64,000 nucleotides of DNA from Neobacillus niacini. Lineage in GTDB: Bacteria; Bacillota; Bacilli; Bacillales; Cytobacillaceae. The translations under genes and the position numbers were made by a program. Location: NCBI RefSeq assembly GCF_000759675.1, contig NZ_BAWM01000009.1, positions 91,838 through 155,837 of the forward strand. Reading direction: 5' to 3'. Every line of letters starts with the position of its first letter. Position 1 is the stretch's first letter. The notes below the pieces were generated by a model. The model searched no databases. It was not told the DNA's origin and was given only the letters and a program-made list of their open reading frames with translations. Of this stretch, positions 34,174 through 43,071 are shown in pieces.

Positions 34174-35358
34174 TTATTTTCCAAAAATCCCTTTATCTGC
34201 TAATTCTTCAATCGCTTGTGAATCAAATCCAGCCTCTTTCAAAATGTCCTTCGTATGTGTTCCTGTTTGAACGCCAGTAAAACGGTAATCAGCAGACTGC
34301 GTCGAAAACTTGATAGGAAAGGCAATTTGTTTTTGTATACCGCCATTTGATTTCGGTACAGAAACCACTAAGTTCCTTGCCTTTATTTGTGGATGATTAA
34401 CCGATTCTGAGAATTTCAACACAGGCTCGACACAGCCATCAAAATCCTCGCCTAGAATGGTTAACCACTCATCCAACGTTTTCTGTTTAAAAGCCTCTGT
34501 TAGAATCACTTTAAATGCTTGTTGATCCTGTGTTTGCTGACTGCTGCTAAGTTTAAATAGCTCACTTTCCCCTATTAATTGACAAAGTCTTTTTTGGAAC
34601 TGTGGTTCCAGACTGCCTACGGATAAATAACGGTGATCCAAGGTTTCATAATAGTCGTAGAAAGTGCCGCCATTTAACATTAATGATTCAGCCTCTGGCT
34701 CTACTCCATCGATTAAATACCCGGAGCCATACATGGCGTTAAAGGAAAATACCGCATCTGTAATGCTTACATCGATGTACTGACCTTCTCCAGTTTTTTC
34801 ACGATGATAAACAGCAGCTAATAAACCAATTACTGCTGGCAAGCTGCCCCCGGCAAGATCCGCGACCTGAATTCCCGCAGGAACAGGGGCTTCATTTTTT
34901 CTAGAGGAATAGCTCGCAGCACCTGATAACGCTAAATAGTTAATATCATGTCCAGCCCTGTTCCGCAGCGGACCTGTTTGCCCATATCCTGTAATCGAAC
35001 AATAAATTACTCTAGGATTGATTTCCTTCAGCTTTTCATAGCCAATGCCCAATCTTTCCATTGCCCCCGGGCGGAACTGTTCAACCACGATGTCATATTC
35101 CTGGACCAATTTGTAGACCACTTCTCTTGCTTCATATTGCTTTAAATCTAATGCCAAAGATCGTTTGGAGCGCTGAAGCTGTCCAAATAATGCTGACACT
35201 TCACCATCCATCGGTACAAGATGCTTCGTTAGATCCACACGATCAGGAGCTTCCACTTTAATGACCTCCGCTCCCATATCTGCCAGCATCATTGTCGCAT
35301 ACGGACCAGGCAAGAGTGTAGAGAAATCCAAGACCTTTAGGCCTTTTAAAATCCCCAT
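34174..35358 (-). CDS. CaiB/BaiF-family CoA transferase (AMACR-like)
   Basis: The protein has 394 residues. It is a class III CoA transferase/alpha-methylacyl-CoA racemase: GLKVLDFSTLLPGPYATMMLADMGAEVIKVE, VVEQFRPGAMERLGIGYE, YCSITGYGQTGPLRNRAGHDINYLALSG with the catalytic Asp in AGHD. It either moves CoA between acids or racemises 2-methylacyl-CoAs; the operon contents allow either. ATG at 35358 has AGGAGG upstream. Confidence 0.92.
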   Translation of the reverse strand: MGILKGLKVLDFSTLLPGPYATMMLADMGAEVIKVEAPDRVDLTKHLVPMDGEVSALFGQLQRSKRSLALDLKQYEAREVVYKLVQEYDIVVEQFRPGAMERLGIGYEKLKEINPRVIYCSITGYGQTGPLRNRAGHDINYLALSGAASYSSRKNEAPVPAGIQVADLAGGSLPAVIGLLAAVYHREKTGEGQYIDVSITDAVFSFNAMYGSGYLIDGVEPEAESLMLNGGTFYDYYETLDHRYLSVGSLEPQFQKRLCQLIGESELFKLSSSQQTQDQQAFKVILTEAFKQKTLDEWLTILGEDFDGCVEPVLKFSESVNHPQIKARNLVVSVPKSNGGIQKQIAFPIKFSTQSADYRFTGVQTGTHTKDILKEAGFDSQAIEELADKGIFGK

Positions 35359-35377
35359 ATCTAATCCTCCTACTCTT

Positions 35378-36541
35378 CTATTTTCCTAAAACATCCCTAC
35401 TAATGATTTCTTTCATTATTTCAGACGTACCACCGTATATTCGTTGTACTCTTGCATCTGTAAACGCTTTTGATATTGGATATTCTTCCATATAACCGTA
35501 CCCGCCAAATAGCTGTAAGCAGCCATCTACAATCCTGCCTTGAGCTTCCGTAGTCGATAATTTCGCGATACTTGCATCAGCAGTTGACAGTTGGTTTCTC
35601 TCTAACTGCGCTAGACATTGATTCACATAGGCTCGATTCACTTTTGCCTCCGTTGTCATTTCAGCAATTTTGTGGCGAATTACCTGTAATTGACTGAGAG
35701 GTTTTCCAAAGGCTTCGCGTTCATGTAGATACTTAATTGTGATTTCTAAAGCACCTTCCATTGCTCCGCATGCTCCTACAGCAAGAGTCGTCCTTTCTCG
35801 TGGTAATTCACGCATTAATGTAATAAATCCATTGTCAAGTTCACCCAATATTTGTCGAGGGTCCGCTCTAACTTCTTCTAAAAATAATTCAGATGTATCT
35901 GCTGAATGTAGTCCTATTTTCTTTAGTTTTTTTCCTTTTGTCACGCCTTTACAGTCCGCATCAATGATAAAGAGTGTTGTTCCTTTTGAAGCAGAAAAAG
36001 ATTGGTTTGTTTTGGCCACAACAATGACAAAATCAAAATTCTGACCATTAGAGATAAATGTTTTCGAGCCATTGATCACATATTCACCCGTTGATGTATT
36101 TTTGACTGCTGTTGTTTTAATTCCTTGGAGGTCGCTCCCCGCACCAGGCTCAGTCATCGCAATGGCACCTACATAGTCCCCGGAAGCCATTTTTGGTAAA
36201 TAGTGAGCTTTCTGTTCTTCCGAACCCGCATTCAGAATGTAATGTGCAACGATATTTGAATGAACGGCTAAGTTTCCAGAGACAGAACTGTAGCCGAGTT
36301 TGCTAAATTCATCAACAATACTTGCTGCAAAATGTAATGGTGCACCTAACCCGCCATATTGCTCTGGAATATCTACACAAAGGAACCCAGTTTCCCCAAG
36401 CTTTCTCCATAGTGATCTCGGAATAATTCCATCTTCTTCCCATCGGTTGTAGAAAGGTTCGATTTCTTTTTTTCCAAAGGCTTCAATTGATTTTTTAAAT
36501 AAGGTAATCTCTTCTTCGATGGCTAATGATGAATTCATCAT
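35378..36541 (-). CDS. Acyl-CoA dehydrogenase
   Basis: The protein has 387 residues. It is an FAD-dependent enzyme making the alpha-beta double bond in acyl-CoAs. Signatures are YVGAIAMTEPGAGSDLQGIKTTA and the C-terminal QLFGGYGYMEEYPISKAFTDARVQRIYGGTSEIMKEII; the catalytic-base Glu of IYGGTSEI is present. It starts at 36541 or the next ATG, with AGGAGG upstream. It is the first gene of the acyl-CoA operon and has a sigma-54 promoter 36 bp upstream. Confidence 0.93.
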   Translation of the reverse strand: MMNSSLAIEEEITLFKKSIEAFGKKEIEPFYNRWEEDGIIPRSLWRKLGETGFLCVDIPEQYGGLGAPLHFAASIVDEFSKLGYSSVSGNLAVHSNIVAHYILNAGSEEQKAHYLPKMASGDYVGAIAMTEPGAGSDLQGIKTTAVKNTSTGEYVINGSKTFISNGQNFDFVIVVAKTNQSFSASKGTTLFIIDADCKGVTKGKKLKKIGLHSADTSELFLEEVRADPRQILGELDNGFITLMRELPRERTTLAVGACGAMEGALEITIKYLHEREAFGKPLSQLQVIRHKIAEMTTEAKVNRAYVNQCLAQLERNQLSTADASIAKLSTTEAQGRIVDGCLQLFGGYGYMEEYPISKAFTDARVQRIYGGTSEIMKEIISRDVLGK

Positions 36542-36576
36542 TTCCTCCTCCTTTTCTAAACTTTCTATCTATACCT

Positions 36577-36597
36577 AATGCAAATTCCATGCCATGT
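36577..36597 (-). promoter_or_regulatory. Sigma-54 (-24/-12) promoter of the acyl-CoA operon
   Basis: The minus strand reads ATGGCATGGAATTTGCATT. GG at -24 (36592-36593) and GC at -12 (36580-36581) are separated by exactly ten bases, close to the consensus TGGCAC-N5-TTGC. Transcription would start near 36568, just before the acyl-CoA dehydrogenase gene. A sigma-54 activator gene lies next to it in the opposite direction. Confidence 0.85.
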
Positions 36598-36646
36598 GTT
36601 GAATGCTATAAAATAAAGCGTTTTTTCTTCAATGTGTAAAGTATTA

Positions 36647-36693
36647 TTAACAGAAAGTTGTAAATTGTAAAATTATTAACAACTTTCTGTTAA
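36647..36693. promoter_or_regulatory. Large inverted repeat, candidate activator-binding site (UAS)
   Basis: TTAACAGAAAGTTG (36647-36660) and CAACTTTCTGTTAA (36680-36693) are perfect 14-bp arms with a 19-base spacer. It lies about 55-100 bp upstream of the sigma-54 promoter, the usual distance for enhancer sites, and touches the probable promoter of the activator gene (TATAAT at 36713-36718). A role for the divergent activator at both is inferred. Confidence 0.6.
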
Positions 36694-36736
36694 GTTTTTC
36701 GATTCTTCTTGTTATAATGTGAGTAAAAAAGGGCTG

Positions 36737-38467
36737 ATGAATTTGTTCATATCCGATCTAATGACTACAAATTTTGTATGCTGCACGAAAGGACAGACAT
36801 TAAAAGAGGTACATTCCATGTTTACAAAAACACACTCCCATCTAATTCCTGTCGTTGATGAATCCAATAAATTGATTGGAATTATTACGAAGAATAAGAT
36901 TTTCCAACTCCTAGTTACCATTCCATCTTTTGATATAACCATTGACCAGTACTATACTTCTAGTCCCATCTATATTCATCCAAATGATAGTGTGGAGGAA
37001 ACTAGGCGCTTGCTTTTGAAACACAATGTTGGCCATGCACCCGTACTAAATAACGAGATGGAACCCGTTGGTGTCGTCTCTACAAAACAGTTACTGTCAT
37101 CATATAGTATTGTTTACAGTCAATTATCATCTGTTCTCGAAATCGCCTATGATGCTATTATCTTAGTTAATAATAAAGCTGAAATTACAATGGTTAATAA
37201 AGGTTTCACCGATTTATTTGGATTGAATAGTAAAGATGTGTTACATAAATGTACAACCGATTTATTCCCTGAATTGGATATTGAAAATGTTATTAGAAGT
37301 GGAATTAGCCTTCACAATTCACCCCAAATTATCGAAGGATATCAATCGCTCATTTCGATTCTGCCGATCAAAGAAAATGGTGAAATCATTAGTGCCATTT
37401 GTAAAGTGACCTATCGCGGGTTAACTCAGTTACATGAAGCCTTATCAAAAGTGAAAAAGCTAGAAAAACAGATTTCTTACTATCAAAATGAAATAAATGA
37501 AATGAAAGGTACAAAATATACAATTTTTGATATTGCTGGGGAGTCCAGTGCTATACAAAAAGTCAAGCATGAAGCGAACTTAGCTTCCAAAAGTATGTCT
37601 ACCGTTTTAATTATTGGAGAAAGTGGGACGGGTAAAGAATTATTTGCTCAAGGGATTCATGCTGCTTCTGGACAAACGGGATCCTTTGTTCAAGTAAATT
37701 GTGCAGCCATTCCTCCAGAACTCCTTGAATCTGAATTTTTTGGTTATGCTGATGGCGCCTTTACTGGTGCCAAAAAGGGTGGCATGAAAGGAAAATTTGA
37801 ACTAGCACAGAATGGGACCATCTTTTTGGATGAAATTGGGGATATGTCTCTCCCTCTTCAAACAAAGATACTACGCGTTCTACAAGAAAAAGAATTTCAG
37901 CCGATTGGCAGTTCAAAAACCATTCATTTAAATACGAAAATTATTGCTGCCACAAATCAAAATATTGAACAATTAGTAGCAGATGGGAAATTTAGAGAAG
38001 ACTTATACTATCGATTAAATATCATGCGATTAAATATTCCACCTATAAGAGAAAGAATGGAAGATTTGCCAGAGATCATTCATACCATTATTAGACGTTT
38101 GAACCAAGGTGGATTTTACATTAAAGGTGTCACTCATTCAGCTGTAACAAAACTAATGAAGCATTCATGGCCTGGCAATGTGAGAGAATTACATAATGTT
38201 CTCGAAAGAGCCGCAAACTTTAAAACTGGGAACTACATTGATGCAGATGAGATCCCTACATTCGACTCTCTCCCTCAGGAGAAATTCGTATCTCAACAAG
38301 TACTCTCAACTTATAAAGATAGAATGGTTTCTACTGAAAAGGATATGATCCTCTCTGCCTTAAAGGAAGCAAAAGGTAATAAAACAAAAGCAAGTGAAAT
38401 TCTTGGAATCAGTCGTCCATGGCTCTATGCGAAAATGAAAAAATATCAATTGACCGAAACACTGTGA
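36737..38467 (+). CDS. Sigma-54-dependent activator with CBS and PAS sensor domains
   Basis: The protein has 576 residues from the ATG at 36737, following AAAAAAGGG; a GTG at 36719 extends the frame by six codons but falls right after a perfect TATAAT. Domains in order are a CBS pair (about 5-120: VCCTKGQTLKEVHSMF, GIITKNKIF, IYIHPNDSVEETRRLL), a PAS domain (about 130-230), and an AAA+ domain (about 260-495) with Walker A GESGTGKE and the sigma-54-contacting GAFTGA loop. A C-terminal Fis-type HTH follows (KASEILGISRPWLYAKMKKY). CBS domains bind adenosyl compounds, so it may sense an acyl-CoA or nucleotide. It probably activates both flanking acyl-CoA operons. Confidence 0.93.
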   Translation: MNLFISDLMTTNFVCCTKGQTLKEVHSMFTKTHSHLIPVVDESNKLIGIITKNKIFQLLVTIPSFDITIDQYYTSSPIYIHPNDSVEETRRLLLKHNVGHAPVLNNEMEPVGVVSTKQLLSSYSIVYSQLSSVLEIAYDAIILVNNKAEITMVNKGFTDLFGLNSKDVLHKCTTDLFPELDIENVIRSGISLHNSPQIIEGYQSLISILPIKENGEIISAICKVTYRGLTQLHEALSKVKKLEKQISYYQNEINEMKGTKYTIFDIAGESSAIQKVKHEANLASKSMSTVLIIGESGTGKELFAQGIHAASGQTGSFVQVNCAAIPPELLESEFFGYADGAFTGAKKGGMKGKFELAQNGTIFLDEIGDMSLPLQTKILRVLQEKEFQPIGSSKTIHLNTKIIAATNQNIEQLVADGKFREDLYYRLNIMRLNIPPIRERMEDLPEIIHTIIRRLNQGGFYIKGVTHSAVTKLMKHSWPGNVRELHNVLERAANFKTGNYIDADEIPTFDSLPQEKFVSQQVLSTYKDRMVSTEKDMILSALKEAKGNKTKASEILGISRPWLYAKMKKYQLTETL

Positions 38468-38506
38468 CTGGTTCCTCAAACAAACCCAATGTATCGAAGC
38501 ATAAAA

Positions 38507-38545
38507 GTGAGGTTGAGCAGAAAATAGCTCAGCCTCACTCTATTG
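38507..38545. terminator. Bidirectional terminator between activator and hydratase genes
   Basis: GTGAGGTTGAGC and GCTCAGCCTCAC pair around AGAAAATA; flanks are TCTATT (plus) and TTTTATGC (minus). It serves the convergent activator gene and the enoyl-CoA hydratase gene. Confidence 0.8.
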
Positions 38546-38546
38546 A

Positions 38547-39335
38547 TTAATATCCCTTAAAATTTGGTGTCCTTTTTTCTGCAAATGCTGCTAGTCCTTC
38601 TTGAAAATCATGTGACTGGGTATGATTTTTAAGTGCCAATAATTCTTGTCTTAATGCAATTTCTAGCGGTTGTTCTTGTCCATCATTTGCCAGCCTTTTT
38701 ATTTCTCTTAATACAAGCGGGCTCTTTGCAGAAATTTTATCCGCTATTTCCTGAACTACTCTTTCCAGTTCTTCGGCTGGAACCACTTCATTAACTAATC
38801 CATATTCCTTCATTTGCTGAGCCGGAATAAACTCTCCGGTAAATAACAAATATTTCGCTCGATTCATTCCTATTTTCCTTGGCAGCCTTACTGCTCCGCC
38901 ACCACCAGGTATTACCCCAAAATTTGAGTGAGCATCGGCAATCTTTGCTTTTTCAGATGCAATCACGATGTCAGCCGTCATCGCCACTTCCAAGCCACCG
39001 GCCGCCGTAATCCCATTTAAAGCAGCTATTAATGGTTTGGATAAATTGTTTAATTGAGGATATAATCCTCCTGCTAAGTCTAATAAGCCCTTTTGTCCAT
39101 CCGGCTTTTTCTCTAAATCTCCAAGCAGCTCTTTTAAATCGGCTCCAGCACAAAACGCTTTCCCTTTTCCAGATAATACAACAACACGAACTGAATCATC
39201 TTTTTCAACCTCCTGAAGAACGTCTACGAGTTCTGTCAACAAGGTTTTGGAGATTGAATTCATTTCTGCTGGTCGATTCAAATAAATCCAAGCCGTTTGA
39301 TTTCTTCTTTCATGAATAATTGTTTGATATGCCAC
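38547..39335 (-). CDS. Enoyl-CoA hydratase
   Basis: The protein has 262 residues from a GTG at 39335 with GAGGG five bases upstream; a GTG four codons earlier is possible. Crotonase motifs are WIYLNRPAEMNSISKTLL, SGKGKAFCAGADLKELLG, NGITAAGGLEVAMTADIVIA (first catalytic Glu in GGLEVA) and NFGVIPGGGGAVRLPRKIG. The second site is Gly rather than Glu, so it may act on a special substrate. It follows the MaoC-like gene by 23 bp and shares its sigma-54 promoter. Confidence 0.88.
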   Translation of the reverse strand: MAYQTIIHERRNQTAWIYLNRPAEMNSISKTLLTELVDVLQEVEKDDSVRVVVLSGKGKAFCAGADLKELLGDLEKKPDGQKGLLDLAGGLYPQLNNLSKPLIAALNGITAAGGLEVAMTADIVIASEKAKIADAHSNFGVIPGGGGAVRLPRKIGMNRAKYLLFTGEFIPAQQMKEYGLVNEVVPAEELERVVQEIADKISAKSPLVLREIKRLANDGQEQPLEIALRQELLALKNHTQSHDFQEGLAAFAEKRTPNFKGY

Positions 39336-39358
39336 TGATACCCTCACCCTTCAATTTA

Positions 39359-39781
39359 TTATTTTGATACAAGTGCAGAAAGTTCAGCCTTTAATACCTG
39401 TTCACCATTATTGTTAAAAGTTGTAAGTAATAAAGTAACTTCACCAGACCCTTTTCTTTCTTCCTTTTTTATTACTTCAGTGGTGACATATAGGACATCC
39501 TCAGGAAACACTGGTTTGGTAAACTTAAGATTATCGACCCCTGTTCCAGCGATCACATCATCCCCAAATATCCCTGTTTCAACCCATAATTTAAAGGAAA
39601 GACTTAAGGTATGCAGCCCTGATGCGATAATTCCTTTGAATCTGCTCTGTTTCGCTTTTTCTTCATCAATATGCATGTATTGTGGGTCAAATTGGGCAGC
39701 AAATATAATAATTTCTTCCCTGCTGACCTTGTATGACGCTGTTTCAAACCTTTGCCCAATGGAAATCTCACCAAATTTCAT
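39359..39781 (-). CDS. MaoC-family hot-dog dehydratase
   Basis: The protein has 140 residues from the ATG at 39781 (AGGTG six bases upstream). It has a hot-dog fold with the (R)-hydratase-type sequence FAAQFDPQYMHIDEEKAKQSRFKGIIASGLHTLS, with Asp and His at the usual catalytic positions. It hydrates 2-enoyl-CoAs or acts in beta-oxidation of polyhydroxyalkanoate-type intermediates. It is the first gene of a two-gene operon behind a sigma-54 promoter. Confidence 0.88.
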   Translation of the reverse strand: MKFGEISIGQRFETASYKVSREEIIIFAAQFDPQYMHIDEEKAKQSRFKGIIASGLHTLSLSFKLWVETGIFGDDVIAGTGVDNLKFTKPVFPEDVLYVTTEVIKKEERKGSGEVTLLLTTFNNNGEQVLKAELSALVSK

Positions 39782-39805
39782 CACATCACCTCATACTTTT
39801 ATAAG

Positions 39806-39825
39806 TGCAAGTTTCGCGCCAACTT
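39806..39825 (-). promoter_or_regulatory. Sigma-54 (-24/-12) promoter of the MaoC-hydratase operon
   Basis: The minus strand reads TTGGCGCGAAACTTGCACTT. GG (39821-39822) and GC (39809-39810) are ten bases apart, an excellent -24/-12 match. It is 28 bp upstream of the MaoC-like start codon and resembles the promoter at 36577-36597, so both operons are probably controlled by the same activator. Confidence 0.88.
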
Positions 39826-39863
39826 CAATACTCCTACCCTATCAACCTTTTCCCTTACACAAA

Positions 39864-39916
39864 CAAAAAACCTGTAAAGCATTCTTAACAATTATGTTTA
39901 GAAAACTTTACAGGTT
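39864..39916 (-). terminator. Terminator of the helD-like gene
   Basis: On the minus strand AACCTGTAAAG and CTTTACAGGTT pair with a 26-base spacer, followed by TTTTTTG. It lies 54 bp after the HelD stop and about 45-95 bp upstream of the sigma-54 promoter, so a second use as an activator site cannot be excluded. Confidence 0.65.
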
Positions 39917-39969
39917 GTAAATCTATACAAGGCACCTTCCTTATAATGGAATGGTTCCACTTTTTTTGT

Positions 39970-42279
39970 TTACTTCGTTTCAAAATGGATTGAACTTGCT
40001 CTATTTAATAATAAGACTGATTGCGAACTCCCATATAAATACAACCTATGCATAGGTCTCGTCATGGCCACGTACAGCAATTTTATATCTAGTTCTTCTT
40101 CCGAGTAAGCTTCTTCCAAGGTAAGTATTAGTACTGCATCAAATTCCAACCCTTTTGAAAGGTGTGAAGGCAAGATCACAACGCTTCCCTTTTTCATATC
40201 TTGTTTTTCTTCTAACAACTGAATTGGAAGATTAGTATTTTCTAGCATTTTATGTATTCGTAAGCACTCGTTGTCGGTTCTTCCAATGATAGCAATCGAA
40301 TTAAGTTCTTCCTCTTTGAGTAAATGAATATCGTGTTCAAGGATCTCTCTTACCTGCTGCAAATTGCTAGGGTCAATTTTCGTAAAACGTGGTTTGTCAC
40401 CATGACGAATGACTGGTTCTACGATTGGCAAGTCCTTACCCATAATCGAAAGAATGTCATTAGCTAACTCCATAATCTCGACCGTCGTTCGATAGCTCTT
40501 TTGTAAAGCATGATAATTCGAATTCGGGAAAATCTCGGTAACTAATGGCTCCCAACTGTTTAATCCACGATAAGAATGAATCCCTTGAGCTAAATCACCA
40601 ACAATCGTAAACAAGTCTGTTTCAAAGCCTACTTTTAATGCGGCAAATTGGAAATAGCTGTAGTCCTGAGCTTCATCAATGAAGACACTCTTCATTTTAT
40701 AAGGTTCATCAATACCTTCTAGTTTCGCTTTCATATAAAATAGTGGAGCTAAATCCTCAAGCTCTAGCGCCTTTATATCAAAAATCTTTTGACTGTATCT
40801 ACTTAACTTCTTGCATTCTTTCTCTGAAAGAGTACCTGAATACTTTTGTAAAAGTTCAGGAGAGGTCATCAGTTCCTTATATAATCTAAAAATATCTTTC
40901 CTTACAAACGGTTCCATATAATTTTTGATCGCTACCTTTGCCTCTTGCTCCACAGTTTGAATTCTTTTCGCTTTCATATCCATGATGGATACTACTTTTT
41001 CCTTTCTTTTATCTGATTCCAACCGGCTGCTATAAAGGGCCTTGTCTAAAGCGTCGTCATATTTAGTGTTAATTTTGGTTAGGATGATGGATTTTTTTAT
41101 TCTTAAATCATTGGCCAATAAATTTTTTATTTTATCCAGTCTTTTATAGATTGGTAAGTATTGAAATTCCTTTAAAAATAGTCGATTAATTTTTTGTCCC
41201 CTCATCAGAAGCGATTTTTCAATGATAAAATCTTGTGAAGGTGCTAGTTTATGTTCAATATCTATTAAATAATTATCGATTAACTCTTTAAAATCCAGGG
41301 ATCCTTTGTAACTTGAAACCCATTTTATCCATTTGGATTTTTCTTCCGCTTTCATCAGCTGCATTAATTTTGAATTAGGAGATAATAATTTTATTTTCTT
41401 CCCTAAACAATTTCTCATGAAATCAATATAGGTGGTTTGATTAATCTTGTTTACCCCTAGATCAGGCAGGACCGCGGAAATATAATCGATAAACAATCTA
41501 TTTGGTGCAAGAATCATTAATTTTTCTGGAGGAAATCGATATCCAGAAGAGTAGAGAAAGTAGGATATTCGATGGAGCGCAATGGTAGTTTTTCCACTTC
41601 CAGCAGCTCCTTGAACGATGATGGGGTGTTTAAGTGAAGCTCGAATCACGTCATTTTGCTCATTTTGGATGGTCGCGACAATTTCGGTTAACCGATTGTC
41701 TGCTTTACCTGATAAGGATTTCTGCAGTAGTTCATCATGTGTGGTTAAATCGATATCTCTAATCTCTTTAAGTAATCCGTCCTCAATTTCGTACTGTCTC
41801 TTGAGAGATAAATAACCACTCTGGGTTTCCCCATAGGCATCATAAGTAACATCACCTAGCCGACCATCATAGTAAACATTTGCAATCGGAGACCGCCAAT
41901 CGACAATAATGGGAATTTGATTCACACGGTCAAACAGTGAGGCTTTCCCAATGTATAGGATCTCTTCATTGATATCACCGCTACTTGTAAAATTAATTCT
42001 CGAAAAGTACGGTTTGCCGATAACGCTTGCTAATCTTTCTAATTCACTCTCGGCCAACTCTAAATACTGAGCATTTGTCAGAAGCGTCATGTAGCTTAAA
42101 CTACTATCTGACGTATCAAGCTCAGCAAAGGCTTCTTTCAGATTCTCAACAAACTGTTCTTTATTTCCCTTCGATTGTTCCAAAACACTTTTAATATATT
42201 CCTTTGTAAATTCTAACCGCTCTATTTCTGATTGATAATCTTTATGCTCACGAACTGATTTTTGTTTTTTCGAGCTCAT
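39970..42279 (-). CDS. helD: HelD-family RNA polymerase recycling ATPase
   Basis: The protein has 769 residues. HelD is a UvrD-like superfamily 1 ATPase that binds RNA polymerase and strips it from stalled DNA complexes. The N-terminal coiled-coil arm (about 1-70) is followed by IPIIVDWRSPIANVYYDG, Walker A GAAGSGKTTIALHR (about 225), FIDEAQDYSYFQ, DLAQGIHSYRG, KSYRTTVEIMELAN and a C-terminal VAMTRPMHRLYLYG. The length matches B. subtilis HelD (774). The likely ribosome binding site (GAGAGGTGA) is rather far from the ATG at 42279. It is monocistronic. Confidence 0.9.
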   Translation of the reverse strand: MSSKKQKSVREHKDYQSEIERLEFTKEYIKSVLEQSKGNKEQFVENLKEAFAELDTSDSSLSYMTLLTNAQYLELAESELERLASVIGKPYFSRINFTSSGDINEEILYIGKASLFDRVNQIPIIVDWRSPIANVYYDGRLGDVTYDAYGETQSGYLSLKRQYEIEDGLLKEIRDIDLTTHDELLQKSLSGKADNRLTEIVATIQNEQNDVIRASLKHPIIVQGAAGSGKTTIALHRISYFLYSSGYRFPPEKLMILAPNRLFIDYISAVLPDLGVNKINQTTYIDFMRNCLGKKIKLLSPNSKLMQLMKAEEKSKWIKWVSSYKGSLDFKELIDNYLIDIEHKLAPSQDFIIEKSLLMRGQKINRLFLKEFQYLPIYKRLDKIKNLLANDLRIKKSIILTKINTKYDDALDKALYSSRLESDKRKEKVVSIMDMKAKRIQTVEQEAKVAIKNYMEPFVRKDIFRLYKELMTSPELLQKYSGTLSEKECKKLSRYSQKIFDIKALELEDLAPLFYMKAKLEGIDEPYKMKSVFIDEAQDYSYFQFAALKVGFETDLFTIVGDLAQGIHSYRGLNSWEPLVTEIFPNSNYHALQKSYRTTVEIMELANDILSIMGKDLPIVEPVIRHGDKPRFTKIDPSNLQQVREILEHDIHLLKEEELNSIAIIGRTDNECLRIHKMLENTNLPIQLLEEKQDMKKGSVVILPSHLSKGLEFDAVLILTLEEAYSEEELDIKLLYVAMTRPMHRLYLYGSSQSVLLLNRASSIHFETK

Positions 42280-42445
42280 TCTCTTAAACCGTCACCTCTC
42301 CATATCATTTATAGTACTGTCGAACAAACACAAAAAGAAACATCTACAATCATTTTGCAGATGCTATCATTCACAATGGAGTTATATTTTACCATTTGGA
42401 AGGGGTTAATACAATATATTTATTGTTACTAGAATACGATTTCTT

Positions 42446-42631
42446 TCACCCTTTGAAATATAGCAGTACAATTAGGAAAATGATCAATCCGATTACGAAA
42501 ATAGGACCAAGTCCCGTACTGTATACAATGTAAATTTTAATATGAAGAACCGCATGAACGATAAGAATTATCAGTAAGCAAAAAAGCAAAAAAATGGTTA
42601 ATTGTACATTTCTATTCCTATTTCGATTCAA
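42446..42631 (-). CDS. Small two-helix membrane protein, hypothetical
   Basis: The protein has 61 residues. It begins NRNRNRNVQ and has two hydrophobic helices (LTIFLLFCLLIILIVHAVL and GPIFVIGLIIFLIVLLYF). The TTG start at 42631 has AGGGAG eight bases upstream, which is why I accept it. No family is recognised. Confidence 0.5.
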   Translation of the reverse strand: MNRNRNRNVQLTIFLLFCLLIILIVHAVLHIKIYIVYSTGLGPIFVIGLIIFLIVLLYFKG

Positions 42632-42771
42632 AGAATTTGCTCCCTTCTAGAAGCATACAGGGACCTACATGTACCACTACTTTCTTTTTTATATTAATAT
42701 TTTACTTTTGCTTCAAATATTCCATCCTAAAACAAACCTTGTTTCTGCTAATAATGCTTCAACTAAAACAC

Positions 42772-42806
42772 AGAAAAAATAGAACCTCCAAATTGAAGGT
42801 TCTACC
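42772..42806 (-). terminator. Minus-strand terminator without an obvious gene
   Basis: TAGAACCT and AGGTTCTA pair around TCAATTTGG, followed by TTTTTTC on the minus strand. Upstream on that strand only a 24-residue open stretch (PNCIVAKEQELEELYQYLKG) is seen, so it may end a decayed gene. Confidence 0.5.
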
Positions 42807-43071
42807 TGTTTATTCTCCTATGAATGTCTTAATAAATTTATCTAATAAATCCTTTAAGATATTGATATAGTTCTTCTAATTCTTGTTCTTTTGCAACAAT
42901 ACAATTCGGATACTGTATTTATTTGTTGGTATGGAATTGTTCCAATCTAACTATTTTAAATTAATTAGGTGTTAGTTATTATTTTACATAACTTAATGTT
43001 GAAACTTGTTGGATGTTTTACCGTATACACATACAACCTATTTTTAAATAATGAAGATGGAGTGAAATGTT
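42807..43071. other. Spacer with a possible short gene remnant
   Basis: Between the hairpin at 42772 and the EcsC gene, only a minus-strand open stretch ending at 42838 (PNCIVAKEQELEELYQYLKG) looks protein-like, and it has no start. Otherwise nothing is seen. Confidence 0.35.

Noticed and set aside
39864..39916. Inverted repeat as an activator-binding site for the MaoC operon
   Set aside because: It carries a TTTTTT tract in the right direction for the helD-like gene, so a terminator is the simpler reading.
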